Shown here one piece after another: positions 19,701 to 34,700 of a stretch of DNA of 64,000 bases. Each line of letters starts with the position of its first letter. Within the stretch, counting starts at the first letter, position 1. The DNA is from Rhodopseudomonas sp. P2A-2r (GTDB lineage: Bacteria; Pseudomonadota; Alphaproteobacteria; Rhizobiales; Xanthobacteraceae): NCBI RefSeq assembly GCF_026015985.1, contig NZ_CP110389.1:434001-498000 (forward strand), read 5' to 3'. Position numbers and translations under genes: made by a program. The notes beneath the pieces were generated by a model. That model was not told the DNA's origin. It saw only the letters and a list, made by a program, of their open reading frames with translations, and did no database searches.

Positions 19701-22700
19701 TCCCTGCAAGCTTAAAGGATCTACCCCAGCATCTCGCGCACCATCGGGATAACCCGGGTGCCGTACAACTCGATGCAATGCATGATCCGCTCGTGGGACA
19801 AACCGCCGGCGGAGTACTTCATGTCGAAGCGGGAAAGGCCGAGCGCCTTCGCCGTCGCGGCGATCTTCTTCGCGACGGTCTCCGGCGAGCCGACATAGAG
19901 CGAGCCGTGATCGGCCTCCTGGTCGAACTCCCGGCGCTGCATCGGCGGCCAGCCGCGCTCGGCGCCGATGCGGTCGCGCATGATCTTATAGTCCGGCCAC
20001 AGCTGCTCGCGGGCCAGTTCGTCGGTGTCGGCGACGTAGCCCGGCGAATGCACACCGATCGGCTGAACCGGCCGATCAAGTTGGGCGTAAGCTCGCTTCG
20101 AGAGATCCACATAGGGTGCAAAGCGCGTCGGATCGCCGCCGATGATCGCCAGCATCAAGGGCAGATTATAGCGCGCCGCCCGCACCACGGATTCAGGGCT
20201 GCCGCCGACGCCGATCCAGGTCTTCAGTGTTCCCACCTCGATCGGCGGGAACACTTGCTGGTCCTTCAGCGGCGGGCGGATGCTGCCCTCCCAGGTGACG
20301 GATTTTTCATGGATCAGGGCCGCGAACAGGTCGAGCTTCTGTTCGAACAGCATTTCGTAGTCGGCGAGCGCGAAGCCGAACAGCGGAAACGATTCGGTGA
20401 AGGAGCCGCGGCCCAGGATCACCTCGGCGCGGCCGTTCGACAGCGCATCGAGGGTGGAGAAGCGTTGAAACACCCGGATAGGATCGTCGGAAGAAAGCAC
20501 GGTGACGGCGGAACCGAGTCGGATGCGCGAGGTGCGGGAGGCGATCGCCGCCAGCACCACATCGGGCGCGGACACCGCGAAGTCGGCGCGGTGGTGTTCG
20601 CCGATGCCGATGAAATCGATGCCGATGCGGTCGGCGAGAACCGCTTCGTCGACCAGGTTGCGCAGCACCTGCGCGTGCGACAGCGGCGTGCCGTCGGCGT
20701 CGTTGGTCACGTCGCCGAATGTGTCGAGGCCGAGTTCGAGCGCTGCCATGATGGGATTCAGTCTAATTCATTGCCGGGCATTGCACGGACGACACTCGGT
20801 TGTCGTCACCCGCGAAAGCGGGTGACCCAGTACACGCTGGAAACGCCGCTCTATCGCAAGCGTTCGCGTTTACTGGGTCGCCCGGTCCTGGCGCGCAATT
20901 GCGCGCAGGCCGGGCGATGACAGTGGCATTTGGTGAGCCGTCCGTCGATCAGATCTGGCGCTCGACCATCTTCAGCTTGAGTTCTGCGATGGCTTCGGAG
21001 GGGTTCAGTCCCTTCGGGCAGGCCTTGGCGCAGTTCATGATGGTGTGGCAGCGATACAACCGGAACGGATCCTCGAGATTGTCGAGGCGCTGGCCGGTGG
21101 CTTCGTCGCGGCTGTCCTTGACCCAGCGGGTGGCCTGAAGGAGGGCGGCCGGGCCGAGGAAGCGGTCGCTGTTCCACCAGTAGCTCGGGCACGAGGTCGA
21201 GCAGCAGGCGCACAGGATGCATTCGTAGAGGCCGTCGAGTTTCTCGCGGTCGGCGTGGCTCTGCTTCCATTCCTTCTGCGGGGTCGGCGTGGTGGTCTGC
21301 AGCCACGGTTCGATCGAGGCGTACTGGGCGTAGAAGTTGGTGAGGTCGGGGATCAGGTCCTTCACCACCGGCTGATGGGGCAGCGGATTGACCTTCACCG
21401 GGCCATCCTTCACGTCGTCCATGGCCATGGTGCAGGCCAGCGTGTTCTGGCCGTCGATGTTCATGGCGCAGGAGCCGCACACGCCTTCGCGGCAGGAGCG
21501 GCGGAAGGTCAGGGTCGGATCGATGTTGTTCTTGATCCAGATCAGGCCGTCGAGCACCATCGGACCGCAGTCCTTGGTGTCGATGTGATAGGTGTCGACG
21601 CCCGGATTCTTGCCGTCATCGGGATTCCAGCGATAGACGCGAAACTCGCGCGTCTCGGTGGCGCCGGCCGGCTTCGGCCATTCCTTGCCGCCGGTGATCT
21701 TGGAATTCTTCGGAAGTGCGAACTCGACCATGGTCTCAAGCCTTCGCTGTCATCAGTACACGCGCGGTCATTAGTAGACGCGCGCTTTGGGCGGGATGTA
21801 CTGCACGTCGTTGGTCATCGTGTAATCGTGCACCGGGCGATACTTGATGTCGGTCTTGCCGCCGCCATCGAGCCACGCCAGCGTATGCTTCATCCAGTTG
21901 ACGTCGTCGCGCGCCGAGAAATCCTCGCGGGCATGGGCGCCGCGGCTCTCGGTGCGGTTGGCCGCCGAGTCCATGGTAACGACGGCCTGAACGATCAGGT
22001 TGTCGAATTCCAGCGTCTCGATCAGGTCCGAATTCCAGGTCAGCGAACGATCCGACACGCTGACATCGACGATGCCGCTGTGCACCTTGTGGATCAGCTC
22101 CTTGCCTTCGCTCAGGACCTCGCCGGTGCGGAACACGGCGCAGTTGGTCTGCATCACATGCTGCATGTTTTCGCGCAGCTTCGCCGTAGGCGTGCCGCCC
22201 TTGGCATAGCGGTAGTGGTCGAGACGGTTCAGCGCCTTGTCGGCGGAACCGGCCGGCAGGTCCGGCTGTTTGGCGTTGGGCGTCAGCTTCTCGGCGCAGC
22301 GCAAGGCTGCGGCGCGGCCGAACACCACGAGATCGATCAGCGAGTTGGAGCCGAGCCGGTTGGCGCCGTGCACCGAGACGCAGGCGGCTTCGCCGACCGC
22401 CATCAGGCCCTGCACCACGGCATTGTCGTCGCCGTCCTTCTTGGTGACGACCTCGGCGTGGAAGTTGGTCGGGATGCCGCCCATGTTGTAGTGCACCGTC
22501 GGCACGATCGGGATCGGCTGCTTGGTGACGTCGACGCCGGCGAAGATGCGCGCGGAGTCGGAAATGCCCGGCAGACGTTCCGCGAGTACCTTGGGATCGA
22601 GATGGTCGAGGTGCAGGAAGATATGATCCTTCTTCTTGCCGACGCCGCGGCCTTCGCGGATCTCGATGGTCATTGCGCGCGAAACGACGTCGCGGGAGGC

Positions 22701-25700
22701 GAGATCCTTGGCGGACGGCGCATAGCGCTCCATGAAGCGTTCGCCCTCGGCGTTGACGAGATAGCCGCCTTCGCCGCGGGCACCTTCGGTCACCAGACAG
22801 CCCGAACCGTAGATGCCGGTCGGGTGGAACTGGACGAACTCCATGTCCTGCAGCGGCAGGCCCGCGCGCAGCGCCATGGCGCCGCCGTCGCCGGTGCAGG
22901 TGTGCGCCGAGGTGCAGGAAGCGTAGGCGCGGCCGTAGCCGCCAGTGGCCAGAATGGTGGTCTGCGCCTTAAAGCGGTGCAGCGTGCCGTCGTCGAGCTT
23001 GAGCGCGATGACGCCGCGGCAGACGCCCTGGTCATCCATGATCAGGTCGATGGCGAAGTATTCGATGAAGAACTCGGCGGCGTGGCGCAGCGCCTGGCCG
23101 TACATGGTGTGCAGCATGGCGTGGCCGGTACGGTCGGCGGCGGCGCAGGTGCGCTGCGCCTGGCCCTTGCCGTAGTCCAGCGTCATGCCGCCGAACGGGC
23201 GCTGATAGATCTTGCCGTCTTCGGTGCGCGAGAACGGCACGCCCCAGTGTTCGAGCTCGTAGACGGCGTCGGGCGCGTTGCGCACCATGTATTCGATGGA
23301 ATCCTGGTCGCCCAGCCAGTCCGACCCCTTGACGGTGTCGTACATGTGCCAGCGCCAGTCGTCGGCATGCATGTTGCCGAGCGAAGCGGAGATGCCGCCC
23401 TGCGCCGCGACAGTGTGCGAGCGGGTCGGAAACACTTTGGTGATGCAGGCGGTACGCAGCCCGGCCTCGCCGCAGCCGACCACGGCGCGCAGGCCGGCGC
23501 CGCCGGCACCCACCACGACGACGTCGTAGGTATGATCTTCAATCGGGTAGGCGGCGATGCCCGCCCCGTTGGCGCCGTTGCCGTTCGCGGCCATGCGCTA
23601 CACTCCAGATGACAATTTGAGGATGGCGTAGATCGAGGCCAGCGCGACGGCGGCCGAGAAGAAGTTGTTGGCCATGATCGAGACCAGCTTCAGCTTTTCG
23701 TTCTGCACATAGTCTTCCAGCACGACCTGCATGCCGATTTTCATGTGCCAGACGCTGGCAATGATGAACAACAGCATGATCAGCGCAACGAAGGGCGAGC
23801 CGAGGATCTGTGCGGCGCCGGCCTGGTTGCGGCCGAGCAGCATCATCACGATCACGACCACCGGGATCATCAGCAGCACCATGGCCACGGCCGTGATGCG
23901 CTGGCGCCAGAAATCGCTGGTGCCGGAATGCGACGAACCGAGGCTGCGGACGCGGCCGAGCGGCGTGCGCATGGATTTGGCGGAATGGGTGTCAGGTGCG
24001 CTCATCGTCCGGCTCCCAGGGCATAGGCGGCGAGCCACAGCACGATGGTCAGCGAGATGCCGCCGATCAGCGCCGCCCAGGTGAGCCATTCGCGCTCCGA
24101 GGCCTTGAACCCGTAGCCGAGATCCCAGACCAGATGGCGGACGCCGCTCAGCATATGGTGCATCAACGCCCAAGTGTAGCCGAAGGCAATGAAGCGGCCG
24201 ATGAAGCTGCCGGTGAAGGCCTGCACATTGGCGTAGGCGGCGGGGCCGGAGGCGGCGGCGATCAGCCACCAGGCCAGCAGCAGCGTGCCGGCATAAAGGG
24301 CAACGCCGGTGGCACGATGCACGATGGACAGCGCCATCGTCAGGGTCCAGCGATAGACTTGCAAATGCGGCGAAAGCGGGCGTTCGATCCTGGCGGTCAT
24401 CAGCAACTTTGACAGGTTTGCGGGCGAGCGAAAGCGCCCGTGGGGGATCGCGTAGAGCAATTCTATTTACGAAGTCGAAACAGCCAGTGCAACGCCGAAA
24501 TTGCATTTTTCGAATGCAGGTTCATAGCTTCGGATGAGGCTTGCATTTGAAGGTATTGACAGCTTCCGCCAGTATTGATGGCAATCGCCGGTGAAGCGCG
24601 ATTCACAAGGGTACAGCGCGCAGGGGCGGAACATCGCATGGCCGGGCTTGAGCTTTCCCAACTACTGGAACTGGCCGTGTTGCTGATCGGCGTCGGTGCC
24701 CTCGCGGGTTTTCTCGCCGGCGTATTCGGGATCGGCGGCGGCGCCATCCTGGTGCCGGTGTTCTACGAATGCTTCCGCCTCGCCGGCGTGCCGCTGGAAG
24801 TGCGGATGCCGCTCTGCATCGGCACCTCGCTGGCGATCATCATCCCGACCTCGATCCGCTCCTGGCGGGCCCATCATGCCCGCGGCGCGGTCGATCATGC
24901 GATCATCAGGCATTGGTGGCTGCCGGTGCTGGCCGGCGTGGTCCTCGGCAGCGTGATTGCGCGCTACGCCCCGGAGCGGCTGTTCAAGATCGTGTTCGTG
25001 GCGGTGGCGTGGTCGGCAGCTGCGCGGCTGTTGCTCGGCAAGGACAGCTGGCGGCTCGGCGAGGAAATGCCGCAGGGCGCTCTGATGAAGGCCTATGGCT
25101 TCGTCATCGGTCTGCTGTCGACGCTGATGGGCATCGGCGGCGGCCTGTTTTCCAATCTGCTGATGACGTTTCACGGCCGCACCATCCATCAGTCGGTGGC
25201 GACCTCCGCAGCACTGGCAGTGCTGATCTCGATCCCCGGCGCGCTCGGCTATGTCTATGCCGGATGGCCGGCAGCGGCAGCCTATCCGGCCGTGGTCCTG
25301 CTGCAGTGGCCGTTCGCACTGGGCTACGTATCGCTGATCGGCGCCGTTCTGGTAATGCCGACCAGCCTGATGGTAGCGCCGCTCGGTGTCAGGGCGGCGC
25401 ATGCCATGTCGAAGCGGACGCTGGAAACCGCCTTCGGCTGCTACCTGTTCATCGTCGGCAGCCGCTTCGTCATCGCGCTGCTGTAGGCGCTATGGCTGCG
25501 CGAACTTGTCGAGGCCCTTGCGCTGCAGCCATTTTGACAGCTCGTCGGCAACCGCTTGGTTGTTGAGATCGGCAAAGGCGATGTGTGAATTGCCCCGCAG
25601 ACCGGCATCCGGGAGCAGCAGGACTTCGCAATCTCCGCCGTGACGATTGACGATCTCGCAGAAGGTCCGGGCCAGCTTGACCGACGTTGCCCAGAGCGGA

Positions 25701-28700
25701 CGCGTGTCGGTGTAGTCGCCGAACACCATCTGGATCGGAAACTTGGTCAGCTTCATGAACTCCGACAGCGGCACGGAATTGGGGCCATAGGGGCCTTGGG
25801 CTCGGGGGCCGGCCCCTCGCCTTCCGGAAAGACAAAGCCGGGGGTCTCGTAGGCGACGATGCCTTTCATGTTTCCGCTCTTGGCCTTCAGTGCCGACAAC
25901 AGCGCACGCCAGCCGCCGGCCGAATTGGTCAGGGCGACGACCGGTCCGATCTTGTCGATGGCCTGGCCGCCCGCTTCTGCCTGCAGCAAGGCATTCTCGA
26001 GCGTATCGAACTCGTCGTAACGGGCGCGTGTCGCCTGGTTCCAGGCTTCGGCATTGGCCGTGGGGAATTGCAGCCCCGGATGCCAGTTCGGATAGGTGAT
26101 ACCGAACCGCCAGGCGGCAAAGTTGCGCTGGTCGAAATACTCGGGCGTATAGGTGATCGGCTCGCAGCTCCAGTTGGCGCGGCCGACGCGCGGGCCGTCC
26201 CATAGATAGACCGGATAGCCCTTGCGCAGGAAAATGCTCTTGTAGCCTTCGCCGCCCTCCCAGTTGTTTTCCCACACCTTGGTGCTCGAGCTGTGCCACA
26301 TGATCAGGCCGACGCTACGCCGCTTGGCGGGAATGAAATATTCGACGTAACCGTGGTCGCAGGACAGGGTCTGGCTGGGGTCATCCGGCTTGCTGATGAC
26401 CTTGCCCCCGACTTCAAAAGCACCCGTTGAGTCCAGCACGATCGGCGGCTTAGGGCCTTCCGCCTGTGCGAGCGCCGGATGGCCCAGTCCGGCCAGCAAC
26501 AGCGCGGCGGCGAGTGGCTTCAGCTTTCCGCTGGTTTTCATGGGCTCCCTCCAAGTCTTTTGTTCTTTCCGCTGCACAGGCGGCTGAGCCGGCGGCAGAG
26601 GGCGAGGTCTCGCGCCCGTACATTATGAAGGGCACAGGCGTACTCAAGCGGTGCTTCGCGCCATTCCAACAGGCGGAACAGGCTTCGGCGTTCGCCCGCG
26701 TCGCCGTGATGCCGGGCGTGATAGTATTCGATTCCGTTCTGCTGTTTATGCCGGGGCATGAACGCCCATGATCACGACCACGACCACCCGCACACCCACG
26801 CGCCCGGCGCTGGCCATGTGCATGCGCCCGCCAGTTTCGGCGCGGCCTTTGCCATCGGCATCGGCCTCAACAGCGCCTTCGTCGTGGTGGAGGCGATCTA
26901 TGGCTATACGTCCGGCTCAATGGCGCTGGTCGCCGACGCCGGGCACAACCTGTCCGACGTGCTTGGCCTGATGGCGGCGTGGACCGCGGCGATCCTGTCG
27001 AAGCGGGCGCCCTCGCCACGTTTCACCTATGGACTGCGCGGCTCGTCGATCCTCGCGGCCTTGTTCAATGCCGTGTTCCTGCTGGTGGCGGTGGGCGCCA
27101 TCGCCTGGGAGGCCATCCAGCGCCTGCTCGTTCCGGAGCCGGTGGCCGGAGTCACGGTGATGGTCGTGGCCGGCATCGGCATCGCCATCAATGGCGTTAC
27201 GGCCTGGCTGTTTGCGTCGGGCCGCAAGGGCGACCTCAACATCCGTGGCGCCTACCTGCACATGGTGGCTGACGCCGCGGTGTCGGCCGGCGTGGTGCTC
27301 GCCGGTCTGCTCATTCTCTATACCGGCTGGAACTGGCTCGATCCGGCAGTCAGCCTGGTGATTTCCGGTGTCATCGTCTGGGGCACGTGGAGCCTGCTGC
27401 GCGACTCCACCGCGATGTCGCTAAGCGCCGTGCCGCGCGGCATCGATCCCCACGCCGTGCGCGATTATCTCGAACGGTGCAGCGGTGTGGTGCAGGTTCA
27501 CGACCTGCACATCTGGCCGATGAGCACGACCGAGGTCGCGCTGACCTGCCACCTGGTGATCCCGGCGGGTTCGCCGGGCGACGCCTGGCTGATGGAAGTG
27601 GCGCGCCGCCTGCATCGCGATTTCGGCATCGAGCACGCCACCATCCAAGTCGAGACCGATCCCAACTCGCCCTGCGCACTGGCGCCGGATCACATGGTGT
27701 GAACGGTTCTCGAGAGCGGCTCTATTTCTTGTAGATCCCCGCATAGGTGTCGCGCAGCACGTTCTTCTGCACTTTGCCCATGGTGTTGCGCGGCAGGTCG
27801 TCGACGAAGATCACCTTCTTCGGCATCTTGAACTTGGCGATGCGGCCGTCGAGCGCGCCGAGCACTTCGGCTTCGCTGACCTCGGCGCCCTTGTTGGTCA
27901 CCACAACGGCGGTGACGCCCTCGCCGAAGTCGGCATGCGGCACGCCGATGACAGCGGATTCGGTCACGCCGGGCATGGCGTCGATCTCGCTCTCGATTTC
28001 CTTCGGATAGACGTTGAAGCCGCCGGAGATCACCAGGTCCTTGCCGCGGCCGAGAATGTGCACGTAGCCCTTGGCGTCGATCTTGCCGAGGTCGCCGGTG
28101 ATGAAGAAGCCGTCGTCGCGGAATTCCGCCTTGGTCTTCTCCGGCATCCGCCAGTAGCCCTTGAACACGTTGGAGCCCTTGACCTCGATCATGCCGATCG
28201 TGTCGGCGGCCAGCTCCTTGCCGGTCTCGGGATCGGTGACGCGCACCGAAACGCCGGGCAGCGCCTGGCCGACGGCGCCGGGCACGCGCTCGCCGTCATA
28301 GGGATTCGAGGTGTTCATGTTGGTTTCGGTCATGCCGTAGCGCTCCAGCACGGCGTGGCCGGTGCGCGCGAACCATTCGCGATGGGTTTCCGCCAGCAAC
28401 GGCGCCGAGCCCGAGATGAACAGCCGCATATGCGCGGTGGACTCTTTGGTCAGGTTCGGGCTCTGCAGCAGCCGCGTGTAGAAGGTCGGCACGCCCATCA
28501 GCACCGTGGCGCGCGCCATCAGTTTGATGATCAGTTCGGGATCGAGCTTGGGCAGGAAGATCATCGACGCTCGCGCGAACAGCGTGACGTTGCTAGCCAC
28601 GAACAGGCCGTGGGTGTGATAGATCGGCAGCGCGTGGATCAGCACGTCCTTGTCGGTGAAGCGCCAGAAGTCGACCAGGCTCAGCGAGTTCGATGCGAGA

Positions 28701-31700
28701 TTGTTGTGGGTCAGCATCGCGCCCTTGGAACGGCCGGTGGTGCCCGACGTGTAGAGGATCGCGGCCAGATCGTCATTTTCGCGCGGCGCCGTCGTGAAGT
28801 CCGGCTTCTGCGTCGCCGCGGCTTCGGTCAGCGATCCCTTGCCGTCGGCCCCGAGCGTTTCGACCTTTGCGCCGACCTTGGCGGCGATTGCGGCAAGACC
28901 CTCGGCCTTGGCGGGATCGCAGACGATCAGCGACGGCTCGGCGTCGGTGATGAAGTAATCGAGTTCGTTGAGCGTATAGGCGGTGTTGAGCGGCAGGTAG
29001 ACGGCACCGGCACGCACGGTGGCGAGATACAGCACCAACCCCGGCACCGACTTCTCGGTCTGGGCTGCGACGCGGTCGCCAACCTTGACGCCACGGCTCA
29101 CCAGCACATTCGCGATCTGCCCGGACAGCGCGATCAGGTCGCCATAGGTGATGCGCAGTCCTTCCGGCGTTTCGATCGCCAGGCGGGTGGCATCGTCGAG
29201 ATCGTCGAACAGGCGGGAAAACAGATTGGCGTTCAATGCAGCGGTCATGGTGTCACGCATTTTTTCGAGGCGGGGAGCGACCGCGAAGGGTCGCGTCAAA
29301 CTGACGCGTCTTCATTAGCAAGAACACCACCCCCAAGGCAATTTAGTCGCGCGAACGTCGCCGCGTCCGGAAAGTTTCAGCCAAGGCGAAAAATTTACGC
29401 TGAAACCGGCCGAAAACGCTGCCGTAGCTCGGGCATCGGCGGCGCAGTCCGGTCCTCCAAGCAGTCTGCGCCGCTGTAACGACCTCTTCACCGCATCGGC
29501 GAATATCCGCCGATCATGAAATCCATTTGGGAGACGATCCATGTCCAAGCGCATTGCACTTCTGTCGGCCATCGCATTCAGCACCCTCGCCATCACCGGC
29601 AGCCTGCTGGCCCCGCATCTGCCGAAGACAAGAAGATGATGAAGAGCGAAATGTCCGGCGAGAAGACCGTGATGGTCGGCGGCGCCGCCATGTTCCCATC
29701 GAAGAACATCGTTCAGAACGCCGTCAATTCCAAGGATCACACCACGCTGGTCGCCGCCGTGAAGGCCGCCGGCCTGGTCGATACCCTTGAGAGCAAGGGT
29801 CCGTTCACGGTGTTCGCCCCGACCAACGCCGCCTTCGGCAAGCTGCCGGCCGGCACCGTCGATACGCTGGTGAAGCCCGAGAACAAGGCGACACTGACGA
29901 AGATCCTCACCTATCATGTGGTCGCCGGCAAGCTGAACGCCGCTGACCTCAAGGACGGCCAGAAGCTGAAGACCGTGGAAGGCGAAGAGCTGACCGTGAA
30001 GGCTTCGGGCGGCAAGGTCATGATCGTCGACGCCAAGGGCGGATCCTCGACCGTCACGATCCCGGACGTCAACCAGTCGAACGGCGTGATCCACGTTGTC
30101 GACACCGTGCTGATGCCGAGGGCGTAAGATCTGTTCAGCGACAAGCTCACTGTCGTCGCCCGGGCCTGCGCGCAATTGCGCGCCAGGACCGGGCGATCCA
30201 GTAAACACGAGTCCCGGTGAAGGAGCCGCGTGTCCAGCGTGTATTGGATCACCCGCTTTCGCGGGTGATGACATGGGAGTGTGTTGCGCACCCTGACTTG
30301 TCCCCACAGGATGCGCGTGCGTCCCTTACGGGGCGCGCAACGAGCGAGCCAGGGCAACCTGGCTCGCTTTTTCGTGATCGGTTTGAGGCGCGCCACAAAA
30401 ACGGATGGCTCGCTGTCGCGTAACAAATGCTAGATTGCCGACGAACTGTCCGTATCGATCACTTCCGATGGATTCCCCGATGTCGACCATGTCAGCTACC
30501 GACGAACACGCGGCGCCAGCATCCACCAGGGTAATCCAGCCGGCCTGGGTGCGCATCCTGCATTGGGTCAACGCCGTTGCCATGGTGCTGATGATCATGT
30601 CGGGCTGGCAGATCTACAACGCCTCGCCGCTGTTCGATTTTACCTTTTCCCATGCGATTACCCTGGGCGGCTGGCTCGGCGGCGCGATCCAGTGGCATTT
30701 CGCGGCAATGTGGCTGTTGATGATCAACGGCCTCGTCTATCTCGTCGCAGGCCTCGCCACCGGCCGCTTCCGCAGGAAGCTGCTGCCGATCACGCCGGCG
30801 GGCGTGCTGGGCGACGCCAGAGCGGCGCTCACCGGCAAGCTCTCTCATGACGACCTGACGCGCTATAACAACGTGCAGAAGCTGCTCTATGCCGGGATCA
30901 TCGTGGTTGGCATCCTGATCGTGCTGTCCGGCCTGTCGATCTGGAAGCCGGTCCAGTTCCAGTACCTCACCGCGTTGTTCGGCGGCTACGACATCGCCCG
31001 CTACGTGCATTTCACCATGATGGCATTGATCTGCGCCTTTCTCGTCATCCACGTCGCGCTGGCGCTGCTGGTTCCGAAGAGCCTGCGCGCCATGATCATC
31101 GGACGCTAGGGAGAACGAACATGATCAAGACAATTCGCTCGCTCATCATCCCCGGCGTCGACAAGAATCTGCTGGTGCGCGACGCCACCCGGCTCATGCC
31201 CGACCTGTCGCGGCGCCGTTTCATCGCGTCGGGCGCCAGCCTGGGCGCGCTGACCTTTCTCACCGGCTGCGACGTCTCCGACAGTTTTTCCGCCGAAAGC
31301 ATGCTGGCGCAGATCTCCAAGTTCAACGATGGCGTGCAGGCGGCGATCTTCAATCCCAACGCACTGGCGCCGACCTTTTCGGAAAAGGACATCAAGCGGC
31401 CGTTCCCGTTCAATGCCTACTACCAGGAGGACGAGGCGCCCGAGGTGGATGGCGCACACTGGAAACTCGAGGTCTCCGGCCTAGTGCAGAACAAGAAGTC
31501 ATGGACCCTGCCGGAGCTCTACAAGCTGCCCGAGGTGAGCCAGATCACCCGCCACATCTGCGTCGAGGGCTGGAGCGCCATCGGCTCATGGCAGGGCACG
31601 CCGCTGCGCGATTTCCTCGCTTTGGTCGGTGCTGACACCAAGGCGAAATATGTCTGGTTCCGCTGCGCAGAGGGCTATACGAGCCCGCTCGACATGCCTA

Positions 31701-34700
31701 CCGCGCTGCATGCGCAGACCCAGATGACCTTCAAGTTCGACAACAAGATCCTCCTGCGCGCCTATGGCTTCCCGATGAAGATCCGGGTGCCGACAAAGCT
31801 CGGCTTCAAGAATCCGAAATACGTGGTCTCCATGGAAGTCACCAACGACTACAAGGGCGGCTACTGGGAAGATCAGGGCTACAACGACTTCAGCGGAAGC
31901 TGAGCGGCTTCTGGAACGCCGCCGCCACCGCGCCGATGGCCAGTGCGGCGGCTGACACCACGAGCGCCGAGGTGAGGCTTCCGGTGGCGTCGGTGAGGGC
32001 GCCGATGGCGATCGGGCCGAGGATCTGGCCGATGCCGAACACGATGGTGACCGCGGCGATCGCCCGGGGCCACGCCTCCGGCGGATAGTTGAAGCGGACG
32101 AAGGCGGTCGTGGAGGCCACCACGGCGAAGAAGGCGACGCCGAACACGGCAGCCGATGCCGCCAGCCACCACACGGAGTGACCAAGCAGGGGCAAGGTCG
32201 CACCGACGGCGTTGACGCCGAGAATGATCGCAGTGGCGCTGCCGCCGCGGCCGCGCGCAAGGACGCCGCGCCAGACCCATGGCGTGACGAAGGCGGACAG
32301 CCCGATCAGAGACCAGAACGCGCTCTGCGCCGCGGCGCCGCCGCCGAGATCGCGGACGTAGGCGATCATGAAGGTCATGTAGGCGATGTAGCCGGCGCCA
32401 AACAGGAAATAGCCGGCCAGATAGATCCATACCGGCCGGATCGCGAACGGCGCCGGCGTGGCTTCGGGGCGTCCGGCCGTGTCGTCGAAGGCGACGATAA
32501 ACAGCGGCACCGTCAGCATTGCGGTGACGAGCGCCAGCGCCAGCCACACGATCCACCACGATCCGGCTCCGAACCCCTGCAGCAGGAACGGGGCCATCAG
32601 CCCGGATACCAGGATGCCCAGGCCGGGCCCGGCATAGAACAGGCTGAGCAGGAAGCTGGCCCGGGCCGGCGTGCGCTGCGCGATGGTCGCCGCCAGCGTG
32701 CCGCCGGCAACGAAGCCCACCGCGGCGCCGAAGCCGGCCAGCAGCCGGGCCGCGCTCAGGACCGTAAAATCGGCCGACAGGCCGCATAGCAGCAGCGACA
32801 TCACGCAAGCGAGCGTGCCGGCCCGCACCAAGGCAAACAGCCCGTAGCGCTTGCCGAGGCTTGCTGCCGCCAGCGCGCCGGCCAGGTAACCGGCGGCGTT
32901 GACGGTGTTCATGAATCCCGCCGCCGAATAGGACCAGTGCAGGCTGTCGCGCATATCCGGCAGAACCAGCGAATAGGCAAACCGCCCGACGCCCAGCCCG
33001 ATCGCCGGGGACAGCGACAGCATCAGGATCAACCCGGCGGGGGATGCGGGCGAAGGCGACTGGACGCGGACTGTCAAGGGAAACTCCGGCTTCGCCGCAG
33101 TCTGTCAGCTGTGCGCCGCACACTGCAAGGCAGCGAACCGGCAACGCTGTCTTGCCAACCGTGCAATGGCGCTTTAGCACTCCGCGCGCATCAAGAAATT
33201 TCAGGGATATCGACCATGGCGACCCACAAACTGCTGCTTCTCCCCGGCGACGGCATCGGCCCCGAAGTGATGGCGGAGGTGAAGCGGCTGATCGACTGGA
33301 TCGACGCCCAGGGCATCGCGCATTTCACCACCGAAGACGGCCTGGTGGGCGGCGCCGCCTATGACGCCGACAAGCTGGCCATCACGGATGCCACGATGGC
33401 CCGGGCGGAAGCCGCCGATGCCATTATCTTCGGCGCCGTGGGCGGACCGAAATGGGACGCCGTGCCCTATGAGGCGCGCCCCGAGGCCGGCCTGCTGCGC
33501 CTGCGCAAGGATCTCGGCCTGTTCGCCAACCTGCGGCCGGCAGTGTGCTATCCGGCGCTGGCGGATTCATCGAGCCTGAAGCGCGAGATCGTCGAGGGCC
33601 TCGACATCATGATCGTGCGCGAGCTGACCGGCGGCGTGTATTTCGGCGAGCCGAAGACCATCACCGATCTCGGCAACGGCCAGAAGCGCGCCATCGATAC
33701 CCAAGTCTACGACACCTACGAGATCGAGCGCATCGCGCGCGTCGCTTTCGATCTGGCGCGCAAGCGTCAGAACAAGGTGACGTCGATGGAAAAGCGCAAC
33801 GTCATGAAATCCGGCGTGTTGTGGAACGAGGTGGTGACGCAGGTGCACGGCCGTGAATACACGGACGTCAAGCTCGAGCACCAGCTCGCGGATTCCGGCG
33901 GCATGAACCTGGTGAAATGGCCGAAGCAGTTCGACGTCATCGTCACCGACAATCTGTTCGGCGACATGCTCTCCGACATCGCGGCGATGCTGACGGGGTC
34001 ATTGGGCATGCTGCCGTCGGCCTCGCTCGGCGAAGTCAATGCCAAGACCGGTAAACGCAAGGCGATGTATGAGCCGGTGCACGGCTCGGCACCGGATATC
34101 GCAGGCACCGGCAAGGCCAATCCGCTGGCCATGATCGCCTCGTTCGGCATGGCGCTGCGCTATTCGTTGGAACTCGGTGAGCTCGCCGACAAGGTCGATG
34201 AAGCCATCGCCGCGGTGCTGGCCAAGGGCCTGCGCACGGCGGATATCGCAACTGCGGGATCCGCGACGGTCAGCACGGCGCAAATGGGCGAGGCACTGCT
34301 GGCCGAGCTGCAGGCGCTGCACGGGTAAGTCGCGCCTCCGCAGTCGTTCCCGCCGCTATCTCCGACGTCATCCTGAGGAGCGCGCTCTTGCGCGCCTCGA
34401 AGGATGGAGCGCCGACACCGGTGGCCGCATCCTTCGAGGCTCGCCGAAGGCGGCGAGCGCCTCAGGATGACGATGCTGGTGCTTTTGGCGCACGCAAATA
34501 AAAATGCCCGGCTCAGCCGGGCATTTTTCGTCAATCGATGTTGCTGCGCTCAGTACAGCGGGAAGCGCTCCGGATAGCCGCCGAGATCCCACTGCGAATT
34601 CAAGGGCTGGCGGTCGGTCGGGCGGTTCAGGTTTTCGCGGGCGAAGGAGTAGCCCGGCGGGAAGGCGTAATCGCTGAACTTGCGGTCGCCGGGCAGCACT